Virus record (IMG/VR): IMGVR_UViG_3300044732_000442
Span: 52,116-116,115 of that record
Source of the DNA: a virus
Reading direction: 5' to 3' (one strand)
Length of the DNA: 64,000 nt
Made by a program: the position numbers and the translations under genes. This document shows, piece by piece, positions 1-8,325 of this stretch. The first letter of the stretch is position 1. Every line of letters starts with the position of its first letter. A model generated the notes under the pieces. That model saw only the letters and a list, made by a program, of their open reading frames with translations, had not been told where the DNA came from and did not search any database.

Positions 1-1
1 T

Positions 2-823
2 GGTGGCAAAAAAGTAGGAACTCTATTCAAGGGTAAAAAGACTAGTGTCCCATATGCTAATAGCATCAATGAAAGTGCTGAACTTAGTGAAGCACAACTA
101 GAAGAAGATGATGTTATTGTCGTTCCGGGACAAGGTCGCAAATCAAAAACTGGATTTGTTCCACATGGACAAAGTCGTATAGACCATGAAGTTGAGATGG
201 CACGTAGTGATTTATTCAGTGCCGCAAAGAATGCTCAACAAGTCTATTCAATGATTAAAGATGTTAGTGAAGATGAAGGTCTTGATGGTTGGGTACAAGA
301 AAAGATTATTAAAGCTAATGACTATCTAAACACAATACGTGAATACTTAGAAGGTAAACAAATTCAAGGTGTGAATGAAGGACCCGAGTTTGGTTCAAAG
401 TATGCAGAAAAATTAGCACAATATGTTTATAATGTTAGACCTAATCTTAATAGTGAAGATGATGTTTTAAACATAGGATATAAAGTTGCTGTACAAGATT
501 TAGCCAGTCAAACACGTGCTGTATCGTTGTTTAGCAGAGATCAAGATTTCCCTAGTGACTTTGTAAGTGCTTATAGATTCTTACAAAAAAGACGAGGTGT
601 AACAGAAAACAACCAAAGAGGTGATTCACTTGTTACTGACTCATTAAAAATAATGCGTGGTGCAGAAGTAAGTGATGCTGTAAGAGCACTAACGACCGTA
701 CTAGGAAATAGAGAATACAATAGCCGTCGTGGTTTTTACAATTTCTATATTAAACAAATGATTGATATGTATAGACAACAAGGTGTGAATGAAGGTTCTA
801 AGTCACCTAATAAGAAAGCGTAA
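2..823 (+). CDS. Putative head-packaged modular protein, 5' end outside window
   Basis: The frame is open from base 2, so this is the last 273 residues of a longer protein; a start at 197 would cut off coding sequence of the same character. It holds the motif DGWVQEKIIKANDYLNTIRE (about residues 94-113), a module type I associate with internal head proteins of T4-like phages, and a C-terminal helix-rich part ending in a basic tail. Tripeptides resembling prohead-protease sites recur: INE-S, LSE-A, LEE-D near the start, and GVNE-G twice, the second just before the basic tail. The next gene begins 1 nt after the stop. No enzyme domain is recognised. Virion location is inferred from the neighbours and the site pattern. 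Confidence 0.6.
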   Translation, partial: GGKKVGTLFKGKKTSVPYANSINESAELSEAQLEEDDVIVVPGQGRKSKTGFVPHGQSRIDHEVEMARSDLFSAAKNAQQVYSMIKDVSEDEGLDGWVQEKIIKANDYLNTIREYLEGKQIQGVNEGPEFGSKYAEKLAQYVYNVRPNLNSEDDVLNIGYKVAVQDLASQTRAVSLFSRDQDFPSDFVSAYRFLQKRRGVTENNQRGDSLVTDSLKIMRGAEVSDAVRALTTVLGNREYNSRRGFYNFYIKQMIDMYRQQGVNEGSKSPNKKA

Positions 824-824
824 T

Positions 825-3626
825 ATGAGCAATATTCTTAAAGGTATAATAAACGAAACTAGTCCGCATAATTACGATAGTGATTGGGATTATCAGGATG
901 CTTTAGCACGTAGTGGCAAATCACGTTCTAGCTATCGTTCACAAGAAGATGATACGTCTGATGCTGATATTGCATATTCTAAAAAGATGTATCAATTGGG
1001 TCAACAACAGAAGGCTGCTAAAGAGAAAGCTCAACGTGATAATGACCATGATAGATTAGCAACTGGTACAAATGAAGATGATAGTAATCAAACTAGAATG
1101 AGAATGAATGATTATTACGATTTAGCTGAGGCTCTTCAGGAAAAGCTTAGACAAGCAATTAAGATGGGTAATAACGAACTTGTACATAAATTATCCAAAG
1201 AACGTGCTGAATTAGATGCACGTGTTAAAAAATATGGATTAATGCCTGAATCAGAACAATTAGATGAAATCTCTAATGAGAAATTGGCACAATACAAAAC
1301 AGCTGCCGCCGCCGACGCAGGCAAAGCTGATAAAGAGGGAGACTTTAAGCGTGGTGATAAACGTTTCAGTGGTATTGTTAAAGCAACTAAGAAACAATTT
1401 GCAAATGATACAAAGAAATCTGGTATAGGTCAAGGTATTTCAGAAGATAGATTTAACAGTAAACAAGAAGTTATTAACCATTTTGTTAAAAATGGTAAAA
1501 GTGCGGCAGCAGGTGCGGCAGCATGGGAACGTGGTTATAGAGGTTCAAATCCTAACAAACCAATAGAAATAAAAAAGCCACCTCAAAGAAGTTACCATGA
1601 TGATTTAGATGATAAACGTTATTCTAATACGTTTGAAAATTTAGGTGATCAACTAAAATCACAATCTCTAGAAGCATTACAACAAATCAAACAACAAATT
1701 GAACAAAAACGTGCCGACGAATTAGCTCAATGGGAACAAGATTTTAGAAATAATGTTGCTGGCAAAATGAGAAGCCAACCAATACGTTCACCGGAAGCAA
1801 CACCGGTTGCACAACCTGGTGAGAAGCATTCAGTATTAAAAGCTAGATTAGCACAACTCAATAATGCTATACAAAAACAAGAACTATTGGACAAGTTAAT
1901 TGATAAAATTGACCGTAAAGGTTTGTTGACTCCAGCAATGCAGAACGATGCTGATACTAGAATGCATGTTAAGTATGGTGCAAAAGATAACTATCAATCA
2001 TTGAATAAAAAGTTAGACAATTCTATTTCAATGTTACAGGATAGATTGTATATACGTAAAAAATCAGGTTTAAAAGAATCGCCTAAGAGAATTGATTATG
2101 ATAGTGATACATATGATAATACTAGAATGGGTAGAGAGTATGGCAAGGCTAATCTATTTGTAGATCCGGGGTCAAATGAATTTAAAAAAGAAATACATCC
2201 TGGAGATCCTGAAGGTGAACGTGGTAGACCAAGAAATCTAAAAGGTATTTCAAAAAGGTTACCTGCTGATGCGTTTGGTCGTACTAGCGGAGTTGTTCCT
2301 GATAGTGCAAGACCTAAATCAAAAGAAGATCCTTTTAAAGGAGTAGATGAAGCTGATATGAACCGTAGAGGGTTTTTAGGACAAGCAGGCAAGGCTGCAG
2401 GTGCTGGCGCATTGGCTGCCGCAGGCTTAGGTGGTGCTAGCAATGCTCAAGCATTTAAGGGAACACTTCCTGCTCCTCGTATATCTGAAGATGAGGCTGA
2501 AGCTCAAATTAAAGAATTAAGAAGTAAAGCATATAAAGAGTTAGCAAGTATGATGTGGAATGTATGGCCTAAAATACTAGACACAACATTTGGCGCAAAT
2601 ACTCCTCAAGATAAGCCAGCTACACCCGATGAAATTGGTAAAATGTTAGGCTACAGATTAGCTGAATATGCTGATGACTATAGACAAAAAGTTAGAGCAA
2701 TTAAAATAGCAGCCGGAGTAAGAGATCCTCAAAGTTTAAATAAAACAACTGCCGCAATTTATGTTAATGAACAAGAGATGGATGAGGGTTGGAGTCAAAA
2801 GTACAAGAGTAGTATCAACTGTAGTCATCCTAAAGGTTTTAGTCAAAAAGCTCATTGTGCAGGCAAGAAGAAACACAATGAAAGTATTGACAATGTTATG
2901 GAAATGACATGTCCTGATTGTGGTATGTGTGAAACTCACGTAGACCATGCTAAGTTAGATGAAGCTTGTTGGAAAGGTTATCACAAAGAAGGTAACAAAA
3001 AAATGTTTGGCAAAACATATCCTAACTGTGTAAAGAATACTAACGAAGAACAACTAGATGAAAAATGCTGGGACACACATAAACAAGTTGGAATGAAAAA
3101 CAAAGGTGGACGTATGGTCCCTAACTGTGTGCCTAAAGAAAGTGTAGAAGAACAACATTCACATAGTGAAAGTTGTCCGCATTGTGGTGGCGAGATGGTT
3201 AGTGAAGAACTAATGAATGAAAAGAAAGATGCTTGCTACTACAAAGTAAAGAGCCGTTATAAAGTATGGCCAAGTGCTTATGCATCTGGTGCGTTAGTTA
3301 AGTGCCGCAATAAAGGCGCAAGTAACTGGGGTACAGGCGGAAAGAAAAATGAAAGCTCTATACTAGAAGGTATTGAACAAGCAGACGAAAGTTTACATGA
3401 TTGGTTCAATAAAGAAAAATGGGTTCGCATGGATACTAAAGGAAAGATTAAAGGTCCGTGTGCAAGAGAACCAGGCGAAGGTAAACCAAAATGTTTGCCA
3501 CAAAGTAAAGCACATAGTCTAGGTAAAAAGGGTCGTGCTAGTGCCGCTCAACGTAAGCGTAGAGAAGATCCTAATCCAGAACGTAGTGGCAAAGCCATTA
3601 ATGTTGATACAAAAAAGAAAGATTAA
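825..3626 (+). CDS. Large modular Cys-rich basic protein, putative head-packaged polyprotein
   Basis: I start it at ATG 825 (933 aa, MSNILKGIINETS); an upstream in-frame ATG at 789 lies inside the previous gene. The N-terminus fits a capsid-targeting peptide ending in an I-N-E site. Visible modules are: a QLDEISNEKLAQY segment (about 140) shared with the minus-strand protein at 25544-26917; a twin-arginine-like segment with MNRRGFLG, an Ala/Gly-rich stretch and a SNAQA c-region (about 512-548) directly after GVDE; a WSQKYKSS...CSHPKGFSQKAHC module (about 656); CPDCGMC (about 696); two CW...PNCV modules (about 715 and 748); a DACYYKVKSRYKVWPSAYAS module (about 802); and a basic WFNKEKW...PKCLP C-terminal module resembling DUF5872. 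Nearly every module is preceded by [LMV][DN]E. Function is unknown; DNA association is plausible from the charge. Confidence 0.7.
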   Translation: MSNILKGIINETSPHNYDSDWDYQDALARSGKSRSSYRSQEDDTSDADIAYSKKMYQLGQQQKAAKEKAQRDNDHDRLATGTNEDDSNQTRMRMNDYYDLAEALQEKLRQAIKMGNNELVHKLSKERAELDARVKKYGLMPESEQLDEISNEKLAQYKTAAAADAGKADKEGDFKRGDKRFSGIVKATKKQFANDTKKSGIGQGISEDRFNSKQEVINHFVKNGKSAAAGAAAWERGYRGSNPNKPIEIKKPPQRSYHDDLDDKRYSNTFENLGDQLKSQSLEALQQIKQQIEQKRADELAQWEQDFRNNVAGKMRSQPIRSPEATPVAQPGEKHSVLKARLAQLNNAIQKQELLDKLIDKIDRKGLLTPAMQNDADTRMHVKYGAKDNYQSLNKKLDNSISMLQDRLYIRKKSGLKESPKRIDYDSDTYDNTRMGREYGKANLFVDPGSNEFKKEIHPGDPEGERGRPRNLKGISKRLPADAFGRTSGVVPDSARPKSKEDPFKGVDEADMNRRGFLGQAGKAAGAGALAAAGLGGASNAQAFKGTLPAPRISEDEAEAQIKELRSKAYKELASMMWNVWPKILDTTFGANTPQDKPATPDEIGKMLGYRLAEYADDYRQKVRAIKIAAGVRDPQSLNKTTAAIYVNEQEMDEGWSQKYKSSINCSHPKGFSQKAHCAGKKKHNESIDNVMEMTCPDCGMCETHVDHAKLDEACWKGYHKEGNKKMFGKTYPNCVKNTNEEQLDEKCWDTHKQVGMKNKGGRMVPNCVPKESVEEQHSHSESCPHCGGEMVSEELMNEKKDACYYKVKSRYKVWPSAYASGALVKCRNKGASNWGTGGKKNESSILEGIEQADESLHDWFNKEKWVRMDTKGKIKGPCAREPGEGKPKCLPQSKAHSLGKKGRASAAQRKRREDPNPERSGKAINVDTKKKD

Positions 3627-3635
3627 AGAGTAATT

Positions 3636-4076
3636 ATGTTGTCAGACAATCTAAAAGTATTACTAGCAAGCACACAAAGTTTTGCTATCAAAACACAAAA
3701 CTTTCATTGGAACGTAGAGGGAAGTAACTTTCCACAATATCACGAATTCTTTAATACATTGTACGAAGATGTAAGTGCTACGATTGATCCTATTGCTGAA
3801 TATATAAGAATACTAGGTCACTATACTCCTGGCAGTCTAACACGTTATGCTGAACTAAGTATCATACAAGACCAAATAAAGATTCCACGTGCTGAATTAA
3901 TGTTTGTTGAATCATTACAAGATTGTGAAACAATGCTTCAGTTAGTAACAGCAATGTTTGATGAGGCAGCTGGTGAGAATCAACATGGTATTGAAAACTA
4001 TATGGCTGAACTACAAGACTTGTATGGTAAGAAAGCATGGTTCATTCGTTCTATATTAAAAAGAGAACGTGAATGA
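3636..4076 (+). CDS. Dps/ferritin-like protein
   Basis: The protein is 146 aa, normal for Dps. It carries the Dps signature region with NFHWNVEG, a following H..F...Y and a D..AEYIRILG helix (residues about 20-65), which in the family forms the intersubunit ferroxidase centre; the His and Asp/Glu positions are present. Dps proteins form dodecameric cages that oxidise iron and protect DNA. The gene follows the modular protein by 9 nt and overlaps the GH19 gene by 4 nt (ATGA), so it is co-expressed with likely virion genes. It could be a virion component or act on host iron and oxidative stress; the sequence does not decide this. Confidence 0.8.
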   Translation: MLSDNLKVLLASTQSFAIKTQNFHWNVEGSNFPQYHEFFNTLYEDVSATIDPIAEYIRILGHYTPGSLTRYAELSIIQDQIKIPRAELMFVESLQDCETMLQLVTAMFDEAAGENQHGIENYMAELQDLYGKKAWFIRSILKRERE

Positions 4077-4951
4077 GAGCAACAGAGTTTATTACCGAAC
4101 AAGCAAATCCTAAAGTAGATTTGACTCCAAATTATCCTAACTATCAAGTGTTAGTGGGTGAGTTTGTCGGTATGAAAAAAAACAGAGCAAGATTTTTAAT
4201 TGTAGCCTCTGAACTTAAACCAGGTGTGCGAGAGACTGATAAAATTTTTAGAGCTAGAACTACTAATACACCTATCAGTATTGAGATTGGTAGGGTAAAA
4301 AATCGTAATGTAGTAGATGAAGATTTATCACGTAGAGGCTTCTTAGGTGGTTTAGCTGGTATGGCTGCACTAGGTACTAGAGATACAAAACCTACTGTTA
4401 ATAAAGATACACCAACGGCACCACAAAAAGAACCTACTGTAACTACATTGAGTAACAATCCTCAAATTGAGAGTTTATTACATAAAGCCGCTGTAGCTGC
4501 CGGTATAGTTGGTATTGAATTAGCACAGTTTATGGCTCAAACTAAACATGAATCCTGGAATTTTAGTAGACTAAAAGAAAAGGGTGTAGGTCAAGGCTAT
4601 TTTGCTAAAAAGTATGACCGTCAATATGCACCACGTACTGCTAAGATATTGGGTAATAAGCAGATAGGTGATGGAGAAAAATATCATGGTCGTGGATTTA
4701 TTCAATTGACCGGTCGTGATAACTATCGTATGGCTAGTCAAAGTTTAGGTATTGATTTATTAAATGATCCTGATTTAGCAGAACGACCAGATGTTGCAGC
4801 CAAGATTGCTATATGGTATTGGAAGACACGTGTTAAACCCTATATAAATAACTTCAACGATACGAAGGCAGTAACACAAAAGATTAATCCAGCACTACGT
4901 GGATTACAAGATAGACATGCAAAGTTTATTGACTACAAAAACATATTATAA
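4073..4951 (+). CDS. GH19-type muramidase/endolysin domain protein with capsid-targeting-like N-terminus and Tat-like motif
   Basis: This 292-aa protein starts MRATEFITEQ, resembling a T4 capsid-targeting sequence with an I-T-E cleavage site. A short N-terminal domain follows, then VDEDLSRRGFLGGLAGMAAL (about residues 80-100), a twin-arginine-like signal placed directly behind a V-D-E site. The C-terminal 165 residues are a glycoside hydrolase family 19 (chitinase-like lysozyme) domain, with AQTKHESWNF carrying the probable catalytic Glu, then KYHGRGFIQLTGRDNY and a C-terminal IAIWYWKTRV helix. Such domains cleave peptidoglycan. The gene overlaps the Dps gene by ATGA and lacks an adjacent holin. 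The fusion suggests a virion-delivered muramidase rather than a classical lysis enzyme, which is inference. Confidence 0.82.
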   Translation: MRATEFITEQANPKVDLTPNYPNYQVLVGEFVGMKKNRARFLIVASELKPGVRETDKIFRARTTNTPISIEIGRVKNRNVVDEDLSRRGFLGGLAGMAALGTRDTKPTVNKDTPTAPQKEPTVTTLSNNPQIESLLHKAAVAAGIVGIELAQFMAQTKHESWNFSRLKEKGVGQGYFAKKYDRQYAPRTAKILGNKQIGDGEKYHGRGFIQLTGRDNYRMASQSLGIDLLNDPDLAERPDVAAKIAIWYWKTRVKPYINNFNDTKAVTQKINPALRGLQDRHAKFIDYKNIL

Positions 4952-4959
4952 AGAGAACC

Positions 4960-5397
4960 ATGAAGAAAATAATAACAATCATACTATTAGCAATATCTAC
5001 TATTGCATTTGCACAAAAACAAAAGCCAATGAATGTATATGATTTTACAATCACTAGAGTTATTGATGGAGATACAGTAGCATTTCAAGCAACATTTTTA
5101 CCCCCACCATTAAAGCAAGAATTAAGTATTCGTGTGTTTGGTGTTGACACACCTGAAAAGGGTCATAGAGCAATGTGCCCCAGTGAAGCACAGCGTGGCG
5201 AGGCTGCTTCGGCCTTCACAAAAAATGCCATAGCTAAAGCACAGAAACGTCAAGTAGCTATAGCTGATTGGGATAAGTATGGTGGACGTGTATTGGGTGA
5301 TATATTACTTGATGGACAAAGTTTAAGAATGATGTTAATACAGAATGGATTTGCAAGAGAATACTACGGAGAAGCTAAAACTTCTTGGTGCAACTAA
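4960..5397 (+). CDS. Secreted thermonuclease-like (SNase) protein
   Basis: The 145-aa product has an N-terminal signal peptide (KK followed by a hydrophobic stretch ending IAFAQ) and a staphylococcal-nuclease domain. The catalytic pattern is visible: VIDGDTV with the metal-binding Asp, RVFGVDTPE with the first catalytic Arg and Asp, a Glu in the EAQRGEAA helix, then DKYGGRVLGDI with the second Arg, and the terminal NGFAREYY. SNases hydrolyse DNA and RNA to 3'-phosphate products using Ca2+. The signal peptide implies action in the periplasm or outside, for example on competing DNA. It begins 8 nt after the GH19 gene with a GAGAACC ribosome-binding site. Confidence 0.88.
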   Translation: MKKIITIILLAISTIAFAQKQKPMNVYDFTITRVIDGDTVAFQATFLPPPLKQELSIRVFGVDTPEKGHRAMCPSEAQRGEAASAFTKNAIAKAQKRQVAIADWDKYGGRVLGDILLDGQSLRMMLIQNGFAREYYGEAKTSWCN

Positions 5398-5481
5398 CAC
5401 CCTTAGGACCGTAACTTAGTTACGAGGGTAGGCGGCTTCTGCCTTAAGCAATCCAATTCGCTACTGGACCTTATAAGTGAG
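5398..5481 (+). other. Intergenic stretch with several small inverted repeats
   Basis: About 85 noncoding bases between the nuclease and metalloprotease genes hold local inverted repeats: ACCCT with AGGGT enclosing GTAAC-TTA-GTTAC, and CCA with TGG around CAATTCGCTAC. There is no T-run, so it is not a clear intrinsic terminator, and it does not fold into a tRNA cloverleaf by eye. It could be an mRNA leader, a processing element or a small RNA. Confidence 0.35.
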
Positions 5482-5489
5482 CATAAATA
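5482..5489 (+). promoter_or_regulatory. T4-late-like promoter box CATAAATA
   Basis: CATAAATA lies 5 nt before ATG 5495. In T4 the late box TATAAATA occupies about -13 to -6, which would place +1 at the start codon and make the transcript leaderless. An 8-mer like this also occurs by chance in AT-rich DNA, so the call rests on its position before a likely virion gene. Confidence 0.4.
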
Positions 5490-5494
5490 CTAAT

Positions 5495-6070
5495 ATGAGA
5501 GCAATAGAACTATACGAATCGGCCGCAAGTGAACTAGCTAAGAAACTTCCTAGCTTAGAGAAACACGACTATAATACCATTGATAAGCTAATGAAAAACA
5601 TAGCAAAGAAACATCGTATAACCGGTGATGCATTGCATGATTTGTTTGTTAGAAAATATCATAAGACTCCAGACAGTTGGATTAAAGATAAACTAGATGA
5701 GAGTGAACAAGAAGATTTGAATAACAATCCTATTGTACAGAAGTTTCTTGCTTGGACAAGTAAGAAGTTGAATTTAGAAAATACTCCAAAGATAGAGTTT
5801 AGTTATGATAGTGATGAAGCACAAGAAGGTCATCATACTGGTAGACACAATCCAGAGACGGGTGAAGTATGGGTTTATTGTGCTAATAGAAATCTAGTAG
5901 ATATATTACGTACTGTGTTCCATGAATTAACTCATGTACGCCAGGGTGAATTAAATATGATTAAGCCGGGTGATAGTTATCCAGGTAGTCCAATAGAAGC
6001 AGAAGCGGATGTAATGGCTGGCAAATATATTAAAATATTTGGTAAAGCACATCCAGAAATATTTCAATAA
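5495..6070 (+). CDS. Zinc metalloprotease-like protein with capsid-targeting-like N-terminus
   Basis: I choose ATG 5495 (191 aa, MRAIELYES) because it gives the capsid-targeting-like N-terminus with an L-Y-E site; a GTG at 5477 adds six residues. A DKLDE-S site follows at about residue 69. The C-terminal domain has FHELTHVRQ (HExxH zinc motif, about residues 147-155) and a downstream EAEADVMAGKY helix that can supply the third ligand, as in gluzincin-type peptidases. Such enzymes cut proteins using Zn2+. Placement beside the GH19 cargo protein and the shared N-terminal tag suggest packaging in the head. The substrate is unknown. Confidence 0.75.
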   Translation: MRAIELYESAASELAKKLPSLEKHDYNTIDKLMKNIAKKHRITGDALHDLFVRKYHKTPDSWIKDKLDESEQEDLNNNPIVQKFLAWTSKKLNLENTPKIEFSYDSDEAQEGHHTGRHNPETGEVWVYCANRNLVDILRTVFHELTHVRQGELNMIKPGDSYPGSPIEAEADVMAGKYIKIFGKAHPEIFQ

Positions 6071-6082
6071 AGAGAATAAAAT

Positions 6083-7087
6083 ATGTCAATATCAATAACA
6101 GGTGGAATATCATTTAGTGGTGGAGTAGGAATAACTGCCGCACCACCATCAACTCCAACAGCAGGATGGTTTGCAGGTGGGTCTGACGATTCTGGTGTTA
6201 CTTCAACAGTACAACGAATAACATATGCAACTGATACCGCTACTGCAAGTGTTCGTGGACCATTAAACGGCACCAGATATCAAAATGCCGGTACCGGTAA
6301 TTTAAATTATGGATGGTTTGCTGGTTCACGCATTACAGTTGCTATTAGCTCAGTATCAAGGATCACCTATGCAACAGATACTGATACAGCAAGTAATCGC
6401 GGCCCACTAAGTTATAGTGCTTATAGTATTACTGCGAACGGCACAGATACATATGGATGGTTTGCAGGTGGTAAGGATCAATCACCTAGTGATTATTCTA
6501 CAGTATCCAGAATAACATACGCAACTGATACTGGTACTGCAAGTACAAGGGGATCATTATCCGGTTGTTCATATCAAGGTGCAGCATCTACTGACAGCAC
6601 TACATATGGCTGGATTGCAGTAGGATTTGATAACCCTAGTACTATCGGATACCGTAGTATCGTAACTAGGATAACATATGCCACTGATACAGTAACATCA
6701 ACTATTAGAGGTCCATTAAGTTCAACTAGATCATCAATGGCCGGTACTGGTAGTACAAGTTATGGTTGGTTTGCCGGTGGATTTTTCGTCGGCCCGCCGA
6801 CATGGGAGGGAATTTATTATTCTAGGGTAGATCGTATTGATTATGCAAATGATACCGCTACAGCAAGTGTTCGTGGTCCGTTAACTAGAACTAATCAAGG
6901 TCAAGCAGCATCAACCGATGGAACAACATATGGTTGGTTTGGTGGAGGAAATAATTTTTCAACTCCTGCCGGTCCTTTTTCTTCCGTAGACAGAATAACA
7001 TATGCTACTGATACTGTTACTGCGACTGCACGTGGCCCGTTAAGTTCCGGTAGGAGGGTTTTTGCTGCCTCATCCGGTATACAATAA
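6083..7087 (+). CDS. Kelch-like repeat protein, putative tail fibre/adhesin
   Basis: The 334-aa protein consists of a short Gly-rich N-terminus (MSISITGGISFSGGVGITAA) followed by six repeats of about 50 residues. Each has a YGWFAGG-type block, a variable stretch, a RITYATDTATAS block and RGPLS. The Gly pairs and spacing resemble kelch-type beta-propeller blades; six or more such repeats could close a propeller, but this is a prediction. The N-terminal segment recurs in the next four repeat proteins, suggesting a common attachment or trimerisation element. Likely role: distal tail fibre or surface adhesin. It lies 12 nt after the metalloprotease gene with an AAAGAGAATAAA leader. Confidence 0.65.
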   Translation: MSISITGGISFSGGVGITAAPPSTPTAGWFAGGSDDSGVTSTVQRITYATDTATASVRGPLNGTRYQNAGTGNLNYGWFAGSRITVAISSVSRITYATDTDTASNRGPLSYSAYSITANGTDTYGWFAGGKDQSPSDYSTVSRITYATDTGTASTRGSLSGCSYQGAASTDSTTYGWIAVGFDNPSTIGYRSIVTRITYATDTVTSTIRGPLSSTRSSMAGTGSTSYGWFAGGFFVGPPTWEGIYYSRVDRIDYANDTATASVRGPLTRTNQGQAASTDGTTYGWFGGGNNFSTPAGPFSSVDRITYATDTVTATARGPLSSGRRVFAASSGIQ

Positions 7088-7102
7088 TATAAAGGTTAAA
7101 AA

Positions 7103-7600
7103 ATGTCAATAACAATAACAGGTGGAATAACATTAAATGGTGGTGGTTGGACTATTGAGGCACCACCGGCGGGTATTAGGGCTATATTTGGTTATGGAAA
7201 TGATGGATCAGTAACATCAATAACTAATTTAGTATCAACTACTGGTGTTGTTGCCACAGATACCGCAGGGGTAGGGACTGCTAGATATGGATTGGCAGCC
7301 GCAGGATATGGCACAGATAAAGCTATATTTGGATATGGATATGCCTCTCCAAGCGCACGTTCAATCACCAATCTAGTATCAAATACAGGTGTTGTTGCTA
7401 CTGATACAGCAGGTGTAGGTACTGCTAGATATCAAATAGCCGCCGCAGTGTATGGCACAGATAAGGCTATATTTGGTTATGGATACGGGGTTTCTTGGAC
7501 ATCAATAACTAACCTAGTATCAAACACCGGTGTAGTAGCAACAGATACAACAGGTGTTGGCACTGCTAGAGCTGAAATTGCGGCAGCAGCCTACGGTTAA
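7103..7600 (+). CDS. Short propeller-like repeat protein (3 repeats)
   Basis: This 165-aa product has the N-terminus MSITITGGITLNGGGWTI and only three repeats of about 45 residues. Each repeat has an AIFGYG block, a variable loop, TNLVS, TGVVATDT, TGVGTAR, two variable residues and AAA.YG. Three repeats cannot close a usual propeller alone, so it would have to oligomerise, or it is a contracted relative of the six-repeat genes downstream. It is preceded by AAAGGTTAAAA at ribosome-binding distance. Confidence 0.6.
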   Translation: MSITITGGITLNGGGWTIEAPPAGIRAIFGYGNDGSVTSITNLVSTTGVVATDTAGVGTARYGLAAAGYGTDKAIFGYGYASPSARSITNLVSNTGVVATDTAGVGTARYQIAAAVYGTDKAIFGYGYGVSWTSITNLVSNTGVVATDTTGVGTARAEIAAAAYG

Positions 7601-7622
7601 TTATACAATAAAGGTTTTATAA

Positions 7623-8282
7623 ATGTCAATAACAATAACAGGTGGAATAACATTAAATAATGGTGGTTGGACTATAGTTGCACCACCCGCAGGTAATAAA
7701 GCTATCTTTGGATACGGGACTGATGGTATTTCTCTATTAGCAATGACCAATCTAGTATCAAACACTGGTGTAGTAGCCAATGATACTACAGGTGTTGGTA
7801 CTGCTAGATTATACTTAGCAGCCGCCGGCTATGGAACAGATAAAGCTATTTTTGGATATGGGGTTACATACTCTCCAGGTTTCACTCCTTACTCAATTAC
7901 CAATCTTGTATCAAATACAGGTGTTGTTGCTACTGATACAACAGGTGTTGGAACTGCTAGAGGAACATTAGCAGCCGCAACCTATGGCACTGATAAAGCT
8001 ATATTTGGATACGGGTATAACGGAAGTACTAATGTATCAACTACTAATCTAGTATCAAACACAGGTGTTGTTGCTAGTAATACTACAGGTGTTGGAACTA
8101 TTAGAGGAACATTAGCAGCCTCAGGTTATAGCACTGATAAAGCTATATTTGGATATGGATTTGCCAATAGTGGCATAGTGTCAATGACTAACCTAGTATC
8201 AAACACAGGTGTTGTTGCTACTGATACTACAGGTGTTGGAACTGCTAGAGAGGAATTAGCGGCCGCAAGTTACGGATCTTAA
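7623..8282 (+). CDS. Propeller-like repeat protein (4 repeats)
   Basis: The 219-aa protein is built like its neighbours, with the same MSITITGGITLN start and four KAIFGYG repeats. Repeat scaffolds are nearly identical to those of the flanking genes at both protein and DNA level, while the 5-12 residues after FGYG and the pair after TGVGTAR differ in every repeat. This fits a fixed scaffold with variable surface loops. Likely fibre or adhesin; the repeat count may change by recombination. Confidence 0.6.
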   Translation: MSITITGGITLNNGGWTIVAPPAGNKAIFGYGTDGISLLAMTNLVSNTGVVANDTTGVGTARLYLAAAGYGTDKAIFGYGVTYSPGFTPYSITNLVSNTGVVATDTTGVGTARGTLAAATYGTDKAIFGYGYNGSTNVSTTNLVSNTGVVASNTTGVGTIRGTLAASGYSTDKAIFGYGFANSGIVSMTNLVSNTGVVATDTTGVGTAREELAAASYGS

Positions 8283-8294
8283 CATTATGATTAA

Positions 8295-8302
8295 CATAAA
8301 TA
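8295..8302 (+). promoter_or_regulatory. T4-late-like promoter box CATAAATA
   Basis: CATAAATA lies 23 nt before the small gene at 8326 and is part of the palindrome ATAAATACATTTAT. It matches the T4-type late box, as expected before virion genes, but could be chance. Confidence 0.35.
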
Positions 8303-8325
8303 CATTTATTATAAAGGAAAATAAA

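Noticed and set aside
2096-2443. Minus-strand frame of 115 aa opposite the large modular gene
   Set aside because: Composition is the mirror of the plus-strand coding sequence, with no ribosome-binding site and no domain.
5398-5476. Possible tRNA in the intergenic stretch
   Set aside because: No 7-bp acceptor stem with proper T and anticodon arms can be drawn; only short local inverted repeats are present.
8287-8325. Earlier start (ATG 8287) for the small WDE-repeat protein
   Set aside because: It lacks a ribosome-binding site and precedes a CATAAATA box, while ATG 8326 follows AAAGGAAAATAAA.
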